A stretch of DNA of 64,000 nt from Engraulis encrasicolus (GCF_034702125.1 NC_085880.1:17404528-17468527); one strand, 5' to 3'; counted from the first letter of the stretch, positions 11,087-24,254 are shown. A program made the numbers and translations. Notes: generated from the letters alone by a model not told the origin.

Positions 11087-11221
11087 ATGATAACTAGATG
11101 CACTCTGAGAATGCAGACCTCTGACAAGGAAGCTGTTTGATAGAACATTTGACTATGTTGCACTCTAAATTTTTATTTTAAGTCTTTCTGCCTTCTTTTT
11201 GTGGAATTCTATTTGTGGTCA

Positions 11222-11494
11222 CTAGGGGCGTCTAGATTTCAAGGCTAGCAATGGTGAAGAATCTTAAAAAAGGTCCTGGTTCCGGTTCGTGATCCGGATC
11301 ACCGCTAGAATTTAATCACTTGTTCCTTGAATCATTTCCAACAACTCCACCGAGTTTCATCCAAATCCGTTCATACGTTTTTGAGTTATGCCGCTGACAG
11401 ACAAACAAACAAACAAACAAACAATAAACAAACAGACAGACAGACAAACCAACGCAACAGAAAACATAACCTCCTTAGCGGAGGTAATAATAAC
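11222..11494 (+). mobile_element. retroposon 3'-end module with hairpin and TAA tail
   Basis: Contains TTTCATCCAAATCCGTTC, a CAAA/CAGA simple repeat (11399-11448), ACGCA..AAAACATAAC, a small hairpin CCTCC-TTAGC-GGAGG (11470-11484) and a TAATAATAA tail. This layout is widespread at 3' ends of RTE-like retrotransposons and their SINEs. The same order, diverged, is found at 46000-46165. No coding part is attached. Confidence 0.5.
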
Positions 11495-11500
11495 ACATAT

Positions 11501-12005
11501 GGTGTGTTCCATTGCTCGCCCTCTGTACTGTGTACCTTGTTTAAGTGCAGTGAAGTACCCTTTCCACCCTCCACGATTCACGAGGCAAGTACATTCCGAT
11601 TCCCGTTCTGTCTGATACACTTAACGGAAATGACGGTTGGTCGTGTGGCATCAGAGTTTACCAACCGCCAATATGCAATTCATCACGGAAGGCACTGTTC
11701 GTTATGCTGACACTTTTTAAAGTTACCCCTGTCTCTAATACACATGGCGATTGTCTTTGGAATCAAAACTATGCTGTCATCACGGAGATTCAGCCGTGAC
11801 AGATCTGACACTCAACTACGAAACAAACATGGCGGCCGTTGAGTGCGAAAAGTGTACAGTTACTCCACACTTCGAAAAATGGCCGTTTTGGGGGCGTTAT
11901 CCGGGTAATTTACAGTACACTTTACCGCCGCGATTAGAAATGGAACACCCTGCGTACCCAAACACAGTGCGGAAAGGGCGGAAAGTATGAGTATTGGAAC
12001 ACACC
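11501..12005. mobile_element. MITE with GGTGTGTTCCA terminal inverted repeat
   Basis: The left end reads GGTGTGTTCCATTGCTC and the right end, reversed, GGTGTGTTCCAATACTC. The interior has no recognised coding sequence. I could not define a target duplication, so the superfamily is open. The right part repeats a TGGAACACC motif. Confidence 0.6.
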
Positions 12006-12224
12006 AATAGGATTTCCTAGACACTCAAAGACGCTTTACAGACCATATAACATAAACTAAACTCATAATGAACATAATATGAAGACAAACGGAAAAACTC
12101 AACTGAAGTGCAGAAAAGTACAATAAAACAGAAAAAGTAGACAGCAGTGCAAGGTTTTATGTCCATAGTGGTGATATGGAGCATGGTGTAGTGGAGAAGT
12201 TAGCAAACCTATGCCAGGAACGAC

Positions 12225-12272
12225 GATCCAAAGATCCAAAGATCCAAAGCTCCAAAGCTCCAAAGATCCAGA
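12225..12272 (+). repeat. 8-bp tandem repeat (GATCCAAA)n
   Basis: About six units of GATCCAAA or GCTCCAAA, inside about 1 kb (12006-13010) with no other recognised feature. Confidence 0.8.
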
Positions 12273-13015
12273 GCCTCCTATTGTGGCAGCAAGTTCAGTT
12301 GAAGGAGGTAGCCGAACAAGCAAGTGAAGTTTCATAAATTAGCAACAAAGCGCCACGGACGGAGCTGTAGAGCACACTGGCAGCATCAATGAGCTGCAAA
12401 ACGCCATGGACGGTTCCGCGGTGATGGAATGACTGACTCCAGTTGAAATAAATACTGGATCCTGTTGCTGCCAATTCACAATCAAAACAGCATGTCTAAA
12501 GACACACAAGTGTTCAGTCAGAACATTGCCTTAATGACCCCACCACCAGCCTTGCTGAGCGGGTGAGGAAATATGCCCAGGTTTTTAAAAAAGAATGGAG
12601 GGGGTCCCTCATATATTTCAGAACCCCCCCTGTGACCACCATGCTGTTTTCCGGCTATAATTCATCGTTTTCAGGGCAAAGAACAATGAACCACCTTTCA
12701 CTTCTAAAAGGTAACATGAGTCAGAGAGGCGGCCATGCATCTGTTAACCTTCCTGCCAAAAAAACAAAACAAAAAAAACACCCATGGCATGCAGTCATCT
12801 CTCCCCCCTGGTGGCAGCATTACAAGCAATCTGTTATTTTAGAAAATTAGCAGCCCGACCGACAAAGGTGACCACCCTGGCACAGGATGAAGAGAGGCCC
12901 CACACCACAGAGGTGGCCATACTGGCTGGGAGGCACACAGGAGCAGGCCAACTGTCACTGAGACTCAGGTCCCACATGCATCATCACGAAGAAGTGAACG
13001 TGAAGTGAAGTGAAA

Positions 13016-13502
13016 GCCCAACTGGGAAACTCCAACTCCCATTGTCATTGTGACATAGCACTCCACAGCACAGAAGTGTTCACTTGACACACTGCACAAT
13101 ATGAAATTGCATTCATTCCTCGTAGCCATTTTCACAAATTTGCTAATTTCCGATACCACTTCGCCCATGATGATTGGTGGGTGCACGAATTTAGTGTATA
13201 TAGGTGGCACGTAATTGGCTGAGTAAATTGGTAGCGGAAATGAGCTCCATGAAACTCCATTTTGGAAGCTGAAAGATTCGTTCAATTTTGGCTGAATTCA
13301 CTAGCCTAGCATTTCCCATTGAAATGAATGGGGGCTTGTTTACTGTCTCCAGGTCTTATACTACCTCCATGGGCAGGCCCCCAATGGCGCCCCAAGGGAG
13401 CAGTGCAGCTGCACGGTACCATGCTCAGGGTACCTCAGTCATGGAGGAGGATGGGGGAGAGCACTGGTTAATTACTCCCCCCACCAACCTGGTGGATCGT
13501 GA
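13016..13502 (-). mobile_element. tRNA-derived SINE family 1, split copy
   Basis: 13016-13120 matches 15957-16050 (GGGAAACTCCAACTCCC, ATTGTCATTGTGACA, CACTCCACAGCACA). 13375-13502 matches 16065-16195 (CACGGTACCATGCTCAGG, GGTTAATTACTCCCCCC). About 250 bp of unrelated sequence separates them. The tRNA-like head is missing: the copy ends at CCTGGTGGATCG and runs into unrelated sequence and (AAG)n. Confidence 0.7.
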
Positions 13503-13516
13503 CTGCCCTTTAGTTT

Positions 13517-13600
13517 AGAAGAAGAAGAAGAAGAAGAAGAAGAAGAAGAAGAAGAAGAAGAAGAAGAAGAAGAAGAAGAAGAAGAAGAAGAAGAAGAAGA
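13517..13600 (+). repeat. (AAG)n microsatellite
   Basis: About 28 AAG units at the right edge of the broken SINE, followed by AAAGAC repeats. On the minus strand this gives a meaningless polyphenylalanine frame. Confidence 0.95.
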
Positions 13601-13742
13601 CAAAGACAAAGACGATGAAGAAGTAAAGGCAACTTCCTGTCACGAAACTCCCGCGACGTGACGTGGCGTTGCAGTCATACATCCCTAGTGAAAAGGTGAC
13701 TGACAGTCTGTCAGATGCGCACATTCACTTTCCTTAACACCT

Positions 13743-14720
<978 letters not shown>

Positions 14721-14868
14721 CATGCAGCTGAAGAGGAGGTATAGAGGATAAAGAGCGTCTTGAGTGAGAGGCTGTGGATGTGTTTGCTGGTGTAGGTATA
14801 GCTGTGAGTGAGTCAGTCCATAAAGAGCACTGTAGGTCACCTTGGCCTCCGCCGGCCCCACACACCAC

Positions 14869-14990
14869 CAGGGCCGCTGACAGTCTTCTGAAAGGGACCC
14901 CTATCCAATACATACAATGTAATGGAAACCCAATTTTGGGCCCCCTCTCTACATGGGCCTGGGACAAATGACCCCTTTGCCCCCCCCCCC
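14869..14990 (-). mobile_element. MITE family A, copy truncated at a poly-C run
   Basis: Begins CAGGGCCGCTGACAG, the inverted family-A end, and continues ATCCAATACATACAATG, the reverse of the family interior. It runs into a C-rich stretch at about 14980 and the second terminal repeat is not recognisable. Confidence 0.6.
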
Positions 14991-14991
14991 C

Positions 14992-15115
14992 AAATGACAG
15001 GAACCGAGTGGAGAGAGAGAGAAAGACGAGGCAAATGACCCAGGTTGGAATCGAAGTTGGGCCACCGATGTAGTTAAGATGCCTGGGCATTGCTGGCGTA
15101 GACCAGCTCTTCCTA
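14992..15115 (-). mobile_element. tRNA-derived SINE family 2, partial
   Basis: Read on the minus strand it has CTTCGATTCCAACCTGGG, a diverged B box, followed by GTCATTTGCC and the CTCTCTCTCTCC block seen in the copies at 18849-19027 and 30801-30962. The 3' tail is missing. Confidence 0.6.
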
Positions 15116-15245
15116 TAGTCCCCCTGCTTTTCTACTTTATTATGATGTCCACTTTATTCGATTCTATATCAAAGATGAACCAATTGACCGCACCATCTAA
15201 ATTGTGGTCTCTAAGAAAAAAACAACAACATGAGTGCCTGAGGAC

Positions 15246-15304
15246 AGTCGGCCCACCGGGAAAACGGGCGGCCCACCGGCCCACCGGGCCCACCGGGCCC
15301 ACCT
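15246..15304 (+). repeat. GGCCCACCGG tandem repeat
   Basis: About five units of roughly 10 bp. The CCCACCGGGAAAA edge resembles the subterminal part of the GGGCTGGACTGG MITE family, so the repeat may have grown from such an end. Confidence 0.7.
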
Positions 15305-15956
15305 GTATGTATACCACTGGAATACTAGTCCTGCCCTGCCTGATGGTACTTTTTCTAAAATAGCACAGAGAGGAGATCGTAGCCAGCCTAGCTGATTATT
15401 GATGCTGTTGTGGATATCAAAGTGTTTCTCTTTGATCTCTCACCACACTATATGCATTCATTGAATTCAAAATTATTAAAAAGTAGAAACGATTCAAGAT
15501 ATATATACCGAGAGATTATCTTGATCAGCATCACTGAATGACATTTATTATGACTTTTTGAAATAAGCCCAATAGGTATGTGCAGTACAGTACTGGTAAT
15601 ATGAAACACATTATGAGAAAAGATATGAGTCTTTAAAGAGCTAAAATAATAATCATTTTAATATTACTTTGTGTGGTTAAGGCTTGTCTAATACCCCGAT
15701 AGCTGTGATCCTGCGTAGCTGCCAATTGGTGATAACGTATGGCTCGAGGCTCTTTCTCTGGCAATTTACTCTGCACATGAGTTGCTAATTCCTATTCAAA
15801 TGTGCAGAGTGGTGGGAACAAAAGGCGTGATTATCGGCCTCATTGAAAGAATGACAATGAAATGCAAGAGAATAACAATGAAAGGGAGGCAGTTTTTCAT
15901 GAAAACCGTAGCTTTGCATAAAACTATGACTTACGATTGTTAAATTAAAAAGTGAG
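15305..15956. other. no gene recognised
   Basis: AT-rich sequence with no exon, RNA gene or mobile element end that I can support. Confidence 0.5.
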
Positions 15957-16250
15957 CCTATTGGGAAACTCAAACTCCCATTGTCATTGTGACACAGCAC
16001 TCCACAGCACACAAGTACACACTGCACACTGCGAAATTGCATTTATGCTTCACCTGTGCAAGGGGGCAGCCCTCAATGGTGCCCCTGGGGAGCAGTGCCG
16101 CGGCACGGTACCATGCTCAGGGTACCTCAGTCATGGAGGAGGATGGAGGAGAGCACTGGTTAATTACTCCCCCCACCAACCTGGTGGGTCGGGAGTCGAA
16201 CCGGCAACCTTTGGGCTACAAGTCTGACGCCCTAACCACTTACCCATGAC
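15957..16250 (-). mobile_element. tRNA-derived SINE family 1, complete-looking copy
   Basis: On the minus strand the right end gives a tRNA-like head: an A-box-like AGTGGTTAGGGCG, then ACTTGTAGCCCAAAGGTTG and the B box GGTTCGACTCC. The body follows, with GGTACCATGCTCAGGGTACC in the complementary strand, and a tail ending near GGGAAACTCAAACTCCC. The part at 13016-13502 and a weak match at 21115-21335 share the body. Confidence 0.75.
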
Positions 16251-16348
16251 TGTTTATTATAAAACCCTATAGAGTATGACTGACAGTGACTAAATAAGAA
16301 ATCTGTATAGAGTATGACTAACAATTCATAAATTAAATAACCCTATAG
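16251..16348 (+). repeat. short tandem array with unit CCTATAGAGTATGACT, left part
   Basis: CCTATAGAGTATGACTGACA, TGTATAGAGTATGACTAACA and CCCTATAG follow one another. Similar units continue on the other side of the following insertion (18606-18700), so one array was split by it. Confidence 0.6.
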
Positions 16349-17112
16349 CAGGCACGTGCACTCCAATACGGCAGGGGAGGCACGGCCTCACCAGCTCCAG
16401 AGAGAATGATGAGATGCAGTTAATGTGAATAATAGTAACAATAACAGCTATTGTTTTCGAGCATCTGCACCATAACTACCATTTGAGCAGTATTTAAACA
16501 GTTTCACTCATTTTCAATCATTTCCGTGGCCAAAATCGTAATATTTGCCCATTTCATGTCAAATTGCTCCGAATACGCTGAATTTGGGGCAACTCTGAAC
16601 TGGCCTCACCCCGGATTGCGCAATCCCTCGTTAACAAAGTTGCGCGCATGCGCCATGTTGCTCGTTCTGTGAATGCAACCTGGTAATATTGTATTAAACG
16701 TTTTTATACACTTAATAGAAGTATGTATGGTGTGCCCTCATTTCCTGATATTTTTAAAATATTTTCTACGTGTGATTATCATTTCTTTACTCTGGACGCT
16801 TTGGCATAACGCCCACTGAAATATACAATGGTGAGGCGAGCAGTAGCCTGGCCGCAGACTCCTTCTGGTGTTGAGTCTTGCTGGACAGTTACGTCATAGC
16901 GAATCTGAAGTTTCACAGTAACAGTCAGTCGGTGTTGTTGGCTAGCTTGTTTCACTGTTGACTGCTACAAGTGGATTTCATAACGAAACTAAGAGCATTC
17001 TCAAAGTTGGATTTCCAAGGGGAAAATATGTGATAAAGAATGGAGGACCGACAGAGCTGAAGGGTTTTCTACTCAAGGTGACCGGTCAGAATAACTACCC
17101 GATCATTTCAAA

Positions 17113-17413
17113 GTGAGTGGTACAACACTGCAGAAAATATTGTTGTTTCCCCCCTGTGTCTTGTTTGCAACCGGCGAGAATGTGTGGAAGACCATTCGCA
17201 TGGGATTTTTACGACTTAACAATTTACTAAGGACTAAGGAGCCTCACGAAACACAAATCCTCGCGGCTACTCATATTCAATGCCAAATTGCTTTGGACGT
17301 TTGGGGCGACGTTTGGGGCTTTGGATGAACAGCACCGGCTAAAGTACGTTAGCATGTACAACGCAAAAGTGAAGGAAAAGAGCGGCGCATGGACCTGATG
17401 CACGAGTTCAGGT
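17113..17413 (+). pseudogene. hAT transposase fragment with TTF-type zinc finger
   Basis: The 71-residue open frame 17113-17328 contains LLFPPCVLFATGENVWK, GFLRLNNL, HETQ and HIQCQIAL. This is the order of the TTF-type zinc finger near the N-terminus of ZMYM-like hAT transposases. After a frame change the sequence gives GALDEQHRLKYVSMYN, which fits the segment that usually follows. A GTAGGA at 17412 could be a splice donor. The catalytic RNase-H-like core and the C-terminal dimerisation domain are absent, so the element could not mobilise itself. The assignment rests on motif order only. Confidence 0.5.
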
Positions 17414-18004
17414 AGGACCAATTTCCTATGTGTGTGAAGCCTGTGTTTGTGAGACCCGTGGGGAGGGAGAGAATCCGCCGTGATTCTTGTCCAGTGTGGT
17501 AGCTTTTGTTATGGGCACCGGATTCTCATGTGCCCGGTAACTGTTTGTAAAGTTGAGTACAGGGTACCGTTGAGGTAAATCAAATATACCCGTGTAACTA
17601 CAAGACTCTGATTTAATTCCAAGGTGTAGGCATAACAGAAATGACAGTCCCAAAATATTTGGTGACCATATCGAAGCGTGTGTAATATCTGTTTACGTTG
17701 ACATTCGCTTCCTGCCACACCTTTGTCCCACATCGCTTGCCGTAGCCTTGTACAAGTAGCCTAGATGTAGGCCTACATTTGCACGAGAATCCAGTTCGTA
17801 TCACGAAAGCTATCACACCGGTTTGTTCGCCGTGGTGCTCAGTGGTCTATATGACACCATGTTTTGAATCCTGTGTGTCTTGAGCATCCGCCGTGATGCT
17901 CAGTCTACATTGCTGCTGCTGTGTGGTTTATGTGAGATCACTGTTTGAATCCTGTGTGTGTGTGTGTGTGTGAGAGCAGTGGGCTGTGAAGGAGCTTACA
18001 CTCT

Positions 18005-18410
18005 CCACTACTCTCCCCTCACCTACCCTCCTCTTCTCCCCTCCTTTTCTCCTCTCCTCTCTCTTCTCCTCCCCTCTCCTCTTCTCTCCTCTCCCCTCTC
18101 CTTCTCTCCTCTCCTCTCCCCCTCTCCTCTCTTCTCTCCTTTCCTCTCCCCCTCTCCTCTCTTTTCCCATCTCCTCTCCTCTTCTCTCTTCTCCTCTCCC
18201 TCTCCTCTCCTCTCCTTGAGCTCCTCTCCTCCTCCTCTCCACTCCTCCTCCTTTCTCCTCTCATCTCTTCTCCTCTCTCTCTCTCTCTCCTCCCCTCTCC
18301 TCCTCTCGCATCTCCTCTCTCCTCTTCTCTCCTCCTCTCCTCTCCCCCCCCTTCTCTCCTCTCCTCTTCTCTCCTCTCCTCTCCACTACTCTCCTCTCCT
18401 CTGCTCTGCT
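18005..18410 (+). repeat. pyrimidine tract (CTCCT/CTTCT)n
   Basis: About 400 bp that are nearly all C and T on the plus strand. The open frames on either strand (Ser/Leu/Pro or Arg/Glu rich) are composition artefacts. Confidence 0.95.
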
Positions 18411-18605
18411 GTCCACATTGGTGCTGTGTGGTATATGTGAGACCACTGTTCAGCTTATGTCAAAATATGTAGGCCTACCTTATGTTAAGAAAGCTGCTAT
18501 GACATATGGAACTTGTCGGTAGGCCTATTTGGCAATTATTTATTTGAAAATCTGATATTGAAAAAGTTGCCTCACCAGCCATAAATCCCAGCGCACGTTA
18601 CTGCG

Positions 18606-18700
18606 CCTATAGAGTACTTTGGCTGACAATTAACATATTATACAGTACATCCTTATAGAGTAGGCCTACTATGGCGGACAATTAATAAATTGCTTTTAGA
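18606..18700 (+). repeat. CCTATAGAGTA tandem array, right part
   Basis: CCTATAGAGTACTTTGGCTG, CCTTATAGAGTAGGCCTACT and GACAATTAATAAAT continue the array seen at 16251-16348. Confidence 0.55.
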
Positions 18701-18848
18701 TTACTTTGTCTCGCGCCTGACCAAAACTGTCAGCGGCCCCGACATGTCATCATGCCAGAGTGTTTAGATAATGCGCTGACTTGAACAGTCTATCGAGTTT
18801 GTGCATCGTGCTCCACAACGTCTGTGACAGGTTAAGGTTAGATATGGG

Positions 18849-19027
18849 TTGGCCCTGCCGTTGCCTAACAGTAGAGCACTGTGTTACTACACCAGCGACC
18901 CATGTTCGATTCTGGTCCGGGTCATTTGCTGATCCTTCCCTGTCTCTCTCTGCCCACTCATTTCCTGTCTCTCCTGCACTGTCCTGTCAAAAATAAAGGC
19001 AAAGAAGCCCTAAAAATATATATTTAT
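18849..19027 (+). mobile_element. tRNA-derived SINE family 2, complete-looking copy
   Basis: Has an A-box-like region (TAACAGTAGAGCACTG), a B box (GTTCGATTCTGG), the body GTCATTTGCTGATCC-CTGTCTCTCTCTGCCC-CATTTCCTGTCTCTC and the tail TGTCAAAAATAAAGGC followed by an A/T-rich end. This body is common in fish SINEs. Confidence 0.8.
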
Positions 19028-19973
19028 TTAAAGTTTAGGTATGGATTTGGTCAGGACACAATTTTGCCACAATTTCATCTTTATCCTTGCTTGTTCCGCT
19101 GTTCTTGGCAAAAATACAGTAAAGCAGCAGAAACTTTGCTGGCATGGTTTTGGTCAGGGCACAACAGAGCATTTTCATGTTTAACGACAGAGATTTGCGG
19201 CGGGAACAGAAATTCGCTGACACAGTGGCAGGCAAAAGCAATCCTCGTCACATGACAAAACATGGTATTGGTATAGGAGCCCTGAGGAAGGTCAGTAGAC
19301 CGAAAGCTTGGCCTCTTATTAAAAAGAACACAAAGGGGATTTAAGTGTGCAGACATTTTTCTTTCAATTTTACACAGTTTTTGTTTCTGTTTGGCACCTT
19401 TTAATCGAGAGTGCAGTGTGATCCGGCTAAACACAAAACATGGTATTAGTGCCTTGGGTCCCCACGGCCTGTAGCCTACACATGGTATAGGGCAGGGGTC
19501 TCAAACTCAAACTGACCAAGGGCCAAAATCTACATCTAGAACAAAGTCGTCGGCCAAACTCATTATAGGCCTATATATATATATTATTAAAAGGACTACA
19601 ATTATAAATATTTAAATTTCACATATTCCCATCATAGTTCAAAATGTGCCTGCACTATTCTGTTGCTGCATATGAGCAATGTTGTAGGTTTGGTTAGGAA
19701 AGTGGTGGGGAGAAATTGTCCAGGGTTTATATTTTTATGTTTTATTTATAAAGTGGTCGTGGGGAAAGTTTAAGATAATATATCTAAGTGGTATGGACAT
19801 GTCTCCAGAACTACACTGTAACAAATAGCTGTTTATTTACGGCAATTCTGCAACAGCATTCTACTGTTTTTCGAAAAAACAGACAACTACTGTGAAAATA
19901 TTACTTTGAGTCACATATTGAGCATAAACAGTAAGTACTGCACAATAGCAGTATTCGCCGTTGTGGAAAAAAC

Positions 19974-20381
19974 TAGAGATGCACCGGATCCTGATTTTTA
20001 GGATCCTGCCGGATACCAGATCCACTGAATAAGATCCTGCCGGATCCGGAACCGGATACCGGATCCTACAAAAGGGTTGAAACATATAGTCTACTCGCAC
20101 ACGTGGGCCCTATTTATTACGTTGGCGCAAACTATTTTTTAGACTCATTGGCTTATTGCCACACTGCCTGCAATAGCCGCTTCCAAAGGGATTTCACTCC
20201 ATGCAGTGATTGGGGTTGTGAAAGACTGAAAAGCCTAGGCTAGACATGCACCAGACCCTGATTTTTAGGTAACATGCCGGATACCGGATCCACTGCTTAA
20301 GATCCTGCCGGACCCGGACCCTGTGAAAAACTCTATTATCCTGACGGATCCGGAACCGGAACCGGATCCGGTGCATCTCTA
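19974..20381. mobile_element. nested hAT-type MITE with TAGAGATGCACCGGATC ends
   Basis: The left end is TAGAGATGCACCGGATC and the right end is its reverse complement. The flanks GAAAAAAC (19966-19973) and GAAAATAA (20382-20389) match at 6 of 8. A further TAGACATGCACCAGACC copy at about 20242 suggests a second element inside, or a partial internal duplication. Confidence 0.7.
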
Positions 20382-20814
20382 GAAAATAACAAGTTATTTT
20401 AGGCAGCACCATTGAAACCCATTCATCCTCCACTTGTCCGTGATCACCATCAAACTTCAATACCACCTGAAGAACTGAAGTCATTCTGACTGGTTAAAGA
20501 TTATTCGATACTATCAAGCATGATGAAACAATTTCTAAGGAAACTACAATACTTAAAAAGTGCTTGATGCAGCAAAGTGTGAGTAGCACATGCATTTTGA
20601 TAGTGATGAAAGTGTGAATGGCTGAAACATTTTAAGAACTTGTAACACTCTTGCAACAAGCAGCCACCATCTAAACCAATCTGCTAATCAGTGTCTGGCC
20701 TCACCTGAGTAGGGCTGTTATGCCATTATTCAATTACGGGCGTCACCTGCCAAGGGCCTGATGACTCTGGTCACATGGTACTCTTGCACCTGTATATAAA
20801 TCTGGACTATCAAC

Positions 20815-20930
20815 ACTTCAGTTGCTTGCTTGCCTGCTGGCTGGCCTGCATGGCACAGCATAGCACTTGCTTGCCTACAAGCTTGCTTACATGCTTGCAC
20901 ACATGCTTGCACACTTTCCTCTTTGTGAGA
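20815..20930 (+). repeat. degenerate (CTTG/CCTG)n repeat
   Basis: Units of GCTTGCTTGCC type and TGCACACATGCTTGC over about 115 bp. Confidence 0.7.
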
Positions 20931-22355
20931 GCTTGCTGTATGTGGCATCATTTGTGGCATTGTTGCATATAATGTGCCTGCTGCAAATTAGGCATTGCTT
21001 TGAGAGCTAGCTTGTAGTGCTGCTTGTTTGCTGTGCTACTTGGTGTAAAATATTTTTTTAAATACTGACCAATGCTATATTCATCATTGGCTCATCAAGA
21101 GATACAGTAAAAAGCCCACCTTGCACACTATCATTGTAACATAGCACTGCGTACTCTAATTTTATTCATGCCCACACTTTCAAAGGACCACCGCAAACCA
21201 TTTTCTCAATACAGCATAGCGCCATAGTATCATGCTCAAGGCACTCCAGTCATGGTGAATGATGGGAGGGTGGGGTGGTAACATGGCCAGGGTACCACAG
21301 TTATGGAGAATGATGGGTGGGGTGGGAAGTTGCCATGGCCATATTCATGAATACAACTATGACCCAGTATTTGCCTGTCATCACACAGTACAATTCAACT
21401 TTTTAACTGAAGTGTACTGTTATTTTTCTGTAGAGTACTGTTATTTAACAGTTCAATTGCTGCTGAAAAAATGTTATATACTGTGATACATTAAACAGCA
21501 ATGAGCTGTATTTGATTTTTGGTGTGAAATAACAGTAGAATTACAGGTAAATATAATTGCCAGTAACTGCCGTTATTTTGCAGGGAAATTTTCTTAGAGT
21601 GTACACTCATGCATAGGAGTGTGAGCTATTTCACTAGCTCCTGCCCACTCATATTCCTGTGACACCAAATTTCATGTTCATTTCATGTTGTGTGCCAACT
21701 ACACATTTAAAATGATCTTGCGGGCCAAACAATGTGACTCCGCAGGCCAGATTTGGCCCCCGGGCCTGAGTTTTACATTCCTGGTATAGGAGCATTGGCA
21801 TGCTGTGCAACAACACCCCCAGGCCCGGCAGTGAGGTTTTCCTTTTAAATTGTTAGTTGTTTTTCATGTTCAAGTTGAAATAGTTCTTCCCTTTCCCATA
21901 TTTGGCACAAGGGCTTCACTTCTTTGTTTTTGTAGTTGCTCATCAAAAGTGCCTTTTTTTCCTCAAGAAATTAAAGGTGTCTGTCTGGTGCAAGTAAACA
22001 AGCTCTAGTGTTTTCAGTCATATTTTTATCACCAGAACAAATTACCTTAGTCCCTCAGCTCTACTGAACATGAATAAATCATTTTGTACAGCTGAAATAA
22101 CTTGCTCAGGAAGTAGTACCTAGCTGTACAAATCTCGAACAGAATAATTTTACTCTAAATAAAACACTGGTTTGAACTAATATGACCTCAATTTTGTTTA
22201 TTCTTTCACTGTTGTTTTGAGGTCATCATTTAATTTCAGGGGGCATGCGTAGTTTAAGATTACTTCAACACTTTGAATCCAATATTCACTGGCAAGCTTT
22301 TCTGTCAGTACTTTTTTCTGACTTTTGTGAGAGGACTCAGCTACAAGGACAAGAC

Positions 22356-22496
22356 CATGGGTGCCGCAAGGGGGGAAAAGGTGTTACAGATTCAAACGAC
22401 CCGACAGCACTGACAGGGCCCCTGGAAGGATGCTGATGACATAATTTGTCATTTTGGGTACTTTCATGGGGCCCAACATTTTTAGCAGCGCCCCTG
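22356..22496. mobile_element. hAT-type MITE with perfect 8-bp target duplication
   Basis: The left end CATGGGTGCCGC and the right end, reversed, CAGGGGCGCTGC form the inverted repeat. GACAAGAC lies at 22348-22355 and 22497-22504. At 141 bp, with an internal GGGGCCC block, it has no coding capacity. Confidence 0.8.
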
Positions 22497-22504
22497 GACA
22501 AGAC

Positions 22505-23177
22505 AGTATATAGCCAATAACTTATTACATTTTCTTATTGAAAGTAATTTCTTAATGTCTTAACTTCATTGCAAGGATACATTTGAATATTGAATACAAA
22601 CCGCCATATGAAGATATGAAAATGGGAGCTGACAGCACATTGCTGTAGAGAAAATGGTCTATGGAACAAAAGCCCTCAGTACGCAGATTCAAATTGATTT
22701 GGTTTGAAATTGGACTTGACTGATACAATCTTTGCCATATCAGTAAGAATGGAAGGGAAGGATCCCTCTGACGAATCGTCCCTATCTGATGACGCCTCTG
22801 CCAGAAAAAGGTACAATAACTCATCCAATTTGCCAAATTTACAATAAATTGCGGAGATTCTGCTGATTCTTATCGGCAAAAGACGGGGGTGGAAGGGGGG
22901 GCGGCACACAAAGCTTCGAATTGAAATGAAAGCCGTAAAACAGCTAAGTTCCAGGCTGTTTGTTACGGCAGCGACGGCAAAGAAAAAGGGGTGTAGCGCT
23001 GTCTAATTTCAATGTTGCTTGCGCAGGTCGAGGTGCTCCAAGAAGGCATAATGCGTTCATGTGAATAATTAAATGTGAAGCGCCCAGTGTAATTTGTCAT
23101 GTCGCGTGAAGGACCCAGGGCTGTGAGCTACAGACCAGATGCTACTCAGTGGCTCTCCAGTGGAATGCTGCTCCGTA

Positions 23178-23180
<3 letters not shown>
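22505..23180. other. no gene recognised
   Basis: Two overlapping minus-strand frames of 77 and 94 codons (22552-22909) have no recognisable domain or codon signature. I leave the stretch unannotated. Confidence 0.45.

Positions 23181-23268
<88 letters not shown>
23181..23268 (+). repeat. (GT)n microsatellite
   Basis: Uninterrupted GT run. Confidence 0.95.
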
Positions 23269-23565
<297 letters not shown>

Positions 23566-23675
23566 TCCGGTGGAGTGCTTGATGTGGGTCAGGCCTGTCT
23601 GTATTGTGGGCTGTGCCAGATGGCTGAGGTAAAGGTGCCATGCCTTTCACCTCTCTGACACATCTGAAAACACAG

Positions 23676-23884
<209 letters not shown>

Positions 23885-24254
23885 GACCCATTAAGCCCAT
23901 GCTAAATTCTTAAATCGCTTAAGGCTTTCTGGAGACGTCTTCCCTGGTGCTTGAAATCTGCCTTGACAGATGCGGTGTGCGACATTTTCAATGACAGCTC
24001 TGAAAGTCTGAACTTCATTAGTGGTTTCACAGTTGCAAGTGTATCATGCCTCATTTTCATTGTGTTTGTGAAACACAGCTGTTCTAACTGAGGCTTTATT
24101 GTACAGTTGCAACACTCAAAAGCCATTACTTTACAATATGTCCCTATAAATGTACGTTTAGATATGCTGCTAATGTACACAGTATATTATGTTCAAACAC
24201 ATACAGTGAACTTGACAACCCTCATGTGTATCGACGAAACAATAGCTCTATTTA

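Larger units (their letters stand above)
16349..18605 (+). mobile_element. 2.26-kb hAT-type element with transposase remnant
   Basis: The left end reads CAGGCACGTGCACTCC and the right end, reversed, CAGTAACGTGCGCTGGGA. Both ends have GCCTCACCAG nearby. CCTATAG lies directly left of the element and again two bases past the right end. The interior carries a TTF-type zinc finger remnant (17113-17328) and a 400-bp pyrimidine tract. The exact right boundary is uncertain by a few bases. Confidence 0.65.
19493..21783. mobile_element. 2.3-kb non-autonomous hAT-type element
   Basis: The left end is CAGGGGTCTCAAACTCAAAC and the right end, reversed, CAGGAATGTAAAACTCAGG. Both ends have GGCCAAA-type blocks inside. 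The flanks GTATAGGG (19485-19492) and GTATAGGA (21784-21791) match at 7 of 8. It contains a nested MITE (19974-20381), a (CTTG)n stretch near 20815-20930 and a diverged SINE piece (21115-21335). No transposase is present. Confidence 0.75.

Noticed and set aside
16190..16250. tRNA gene on the minus strand
   Set aside because: A and B boxes are present, but no acceptor stem pairs and the sequence continues into a SINE body.
17928..18446. Ser/Leu/Pro- and Arg/Glu-rich frames
   Set aside because: They come from the CTCCT/AGGAG simple repeat.
22552..22909. Minus-strand frames of 77-94 codons
   Set aside because: No domain, and both frames overlap each other with no codon pattern favouring either.
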